Positions 4,995 to 6,217 of a stretch of 6,217 nucleotides of DNA are shown here, one piece after another. Numbering within the stretch: the stretch's first letter is position 1; every line of letters starts with the position of its first letter. The notes under the pieces were generated by a model, which saw nothing but the letters and a program-made list of their open reading frames with translations, did no database searches and was not told the DNA's origin. Source of the DNA: DASQGA01 sp038209555 (GTDB taxonomy: Bacteria; Actinomycetota; Thermoleophilia; Gaiellales; Gaiellaceae). Position numbers and translations under genes: made by a program. The stretch spans positions 1 to 6,217 of the forward strand of contig JBBQXP010000131.1 in NCBI GenBank assembly GCA_038209555.1. Reading direction: 5' to 3'.

Positions 4995-6217
4995 ATGTCG
5001 CAGGGATCCGCACCCCGCCAGGCAGACCTCTTCCGCGACACCAGCTCGTTCGTCGAGCCGCTGGTCCGAGCGGACTCGATCCATGCCCTCCTCAAGCGGG
5101 AGTGCCACGCGCTCTTCCCCGACGAGCTGTTTCTCGACCTGTTCGCGGCCGGGGTCGGGCGGCGCTCGGTGGCGCCCCTCGTGGTCGCGGTCGTGATGGT
5201 CCTCCAGCGCCTTGAGGGCCTGTCCGACCGCGAGGCGGTCGAGCGGTTCACGTTCGATGCCCGCTGGAAGTACGCCTGTGGCGGCCTGCCGTTCGATGCC
5301 CCGGGCTTCGCCCACACGGTGCTCGTCGACATGCGCGCGAGGCTCGCCCGCTCCGACCGTCCCGACCGGATCTTCGAGCGCACGCTCGAGGTCGCGAAGG
5401 CGGCGGGCCTGGTCGGTGTCCGCCGGGTGCTCGACTCGACCCCCCTGTACGACGCGGTCGCCACCATGGACACGGTCAGCCTGGTGCGGTCCGCGATCCG
5501 CGGCGCGCTTGCGGTTGCGGGTGACCGGGAGCCCCGGCTGCGCTCGGTCCTGCGCCGCGACGACGACTACCGCACGGGCGGCAAGCCCGCCGCCGACTGG
5601 GACGACGCCGACGCCCGGGCCGCCCTCGTCGACGCCCTCGCCCGCGACGGCGAGGCGGTCCTCGCGGCGCTCGAGGGCGAGCCGCTCACGCCAGCGCTCG
5701 CTGAGGCCGCGACCCTCCTCGCGACCGTGCTCGGCCAGGACCTCGAGCCGGGGCCAGATGGCCGGATCCGGATCGCGCGGCGGGTCGCAGCGAACCGGGT
5801 GATCAGCACGGTCGACCCCGACACCCGCCACGGCCACAAGACGCAGGCCCGCTCGTTCGACGGCTACAAGGGCCACGTCGCGCTCGACCCCGACCATGAA
5901 CTCGTCACAGCCACCGCCGTCACAGCGGGCAACGCCGGCGACGCCTCGGTCGCACTGGGGCTGCTCGGGACCGAGCTCGCGGAGGCCGCACCTGCCGATC
6001 CACCCGTCGTGTACGGCGACTCGGCGTACGGCGCGGGTTCGGTCCTCGCCGCCCTCGACGAGGCCGGGGCGACGAGCCGGATCAAGGTCCAGCCCGCGAA
6101 CGGGGTCCCGGGCCACTTCACCAAGGACGACTTCACGATCGATCTCGACGCCCGGACGGTCACCTGTCCCGCCGGGCAGGTCGCTCGGCTCACGCTGCAT
6201 CCGCACGGTGAGCTCCG
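4995..6217 (+). CDS. IS1182-family transposase, C-terminus beyond the window
   Basis: Open for 407 codons from ATG 4995 to the window edge with no stop. It is a DDE transposase of the IS1182/DUF772 type. Residues 15-110 form the N-terminal DUF772-like domain (FVEPLVRADSIHALL, VVMVLQRLEGLSDREAVERF, RWKYACGG). D147 in RVLDSTPLYDAVATMDTV is the first catalytic aspartate. The insertion region (about 175-260) includes RDDDYRTGGKPAADWDD. The VDPDTRHGHKT and DGYKGHVALD blocks (Y291, K292) and the ELVTATAVTAGNAGD motif precede D342 in VVYGDSAYG, the second catalytic aspartate. The TCPAG motif lies near residues 391-395. The last acidic residue and right repeat are outside, so integrity cannot be judged. 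The start is supported by GGAG at 4983-4986. A long antisense frame over this gene is a GC-rich shadow. Confidence 0.9.
   Translation, partial: MSQGSAPRQADLFRDTSSFVEPLVRADSIHALLKRECHALFPDELFLDLFAAGVGRRSVAPLVVAVVMVLQRLEGLSDREAVERFTFDARWKYACGGLPFDAPGFAHTVLVDMRARLARSDRPDRIFERTLEVAKAAGLVGVRRVLDSTPLYDAVATMDTVSLVRSAIRGALAVAGDREPRLRSVLRRDDDYRTGGKPAADWDDADARAALVDALARDGEAVLAALEGEPLTPALAEAATLLATVLGQDLEPGPDGRIRIARRVAANRVISTVDPDTRHGHKTQARSFDGYKGHVALDPDHELVTATAVTAGNAGDASVALGLLGTELAEAAPADPPVVYGDSAYGAGSVLAALDEAGATSRIKVQPANGVPGHFTKDDFTIDLDARTVTCPAGQVARLTLHPHGEL

Larger units (their letters stand above)
4880..6217 (+). mobile_element. IS1182-family element, 3' part outside the window
   Basis: Defined by its transposase (4995 onward). 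The left terminus cannot be fixed because the right repeat lies beyond the window. The segment from about 4871 to 4914 has terminal-repeat-like features: a perfect palindrome (4889-4898) and a tandem 8-bp repeat (4899-4914) just before the promoter. The start given is therefore approximate. Confidence 0.6.

Noticed and set aside
4872..6206. A 444-codon - strand open frame over the IS1182 transposase
   Set aside because: The + strand frame has clear IS1182 motifs throughout; the antisense translation is a repetitive Arg/Glu/Val-rich shadow.
1..6217. CRISPR array, tRNA or rRNA genes
   Set aside because: No regularly spaced repeats and no cloverleaf or ribosomal RNA sequence could be recognised on either strand.

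Overview
The window is high-GC DNA (GC-rich third codon positions throughout, candidate -10 boxes of the TACGAT type). This fits an actinomycete or a high-GC Chloroflexota-like bacterium, but nothing here settles the taxon. It is accessory, transposon-loaded DNA: three insertion sequences of different families, all read on the + strand, separated by scraps of older genes.

Layout. (1) About 8-1544: a complete IS3-family element with imperfect terminal repeats, orfA (79-510) and orfB (510-1511). The two frames are joined by a TGATG overlap and also by an in-phase GGGAAAA slippery heptamer that could produce an OrfAB fusion transposase. (2) 1539-2972: the 3' part of a GmrSD/DUF262-DUF1524-type anti-phage restriction nuclease. 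The HNH (DUF1524) domain and a C-terminal extension of about 250 residues that I cannot assign are present. The N-terminal DUF262 NTPase-like half is missing, and the open frame begins exactly in the right end of the IS3 element. (3) About 2973-3536: no convincing + strand gene. The - strand carries a small cysteine-rich reading frame (3172-3393) and a shorter, possibly frameshifted frame after it (2935-3179). (4) 3537-4686: a compact second IS, with 24-bp inverted repeats matching at 21 positions around a single DDE integrase-type transposase (3591-4661), probably expressed from a leaderless promoter. (5) 4687 to about 4880: spacer without a recognisable gene. (6) About 4880 to the window end: an IS1182-family element with promoter, ribosome binding site and a transposase (4995 onward) that runs off the right edge.

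Taken together this looks like a defence locus being dismantled by successive insertions. I see no intact new multi-gene system. The parts most worth a second look are the unassigned C-terminal module of the nuclease remnant, the cysteine-rich small ORF that stays open up to an IS edge, and the double coupling signal between orfA and orfB.
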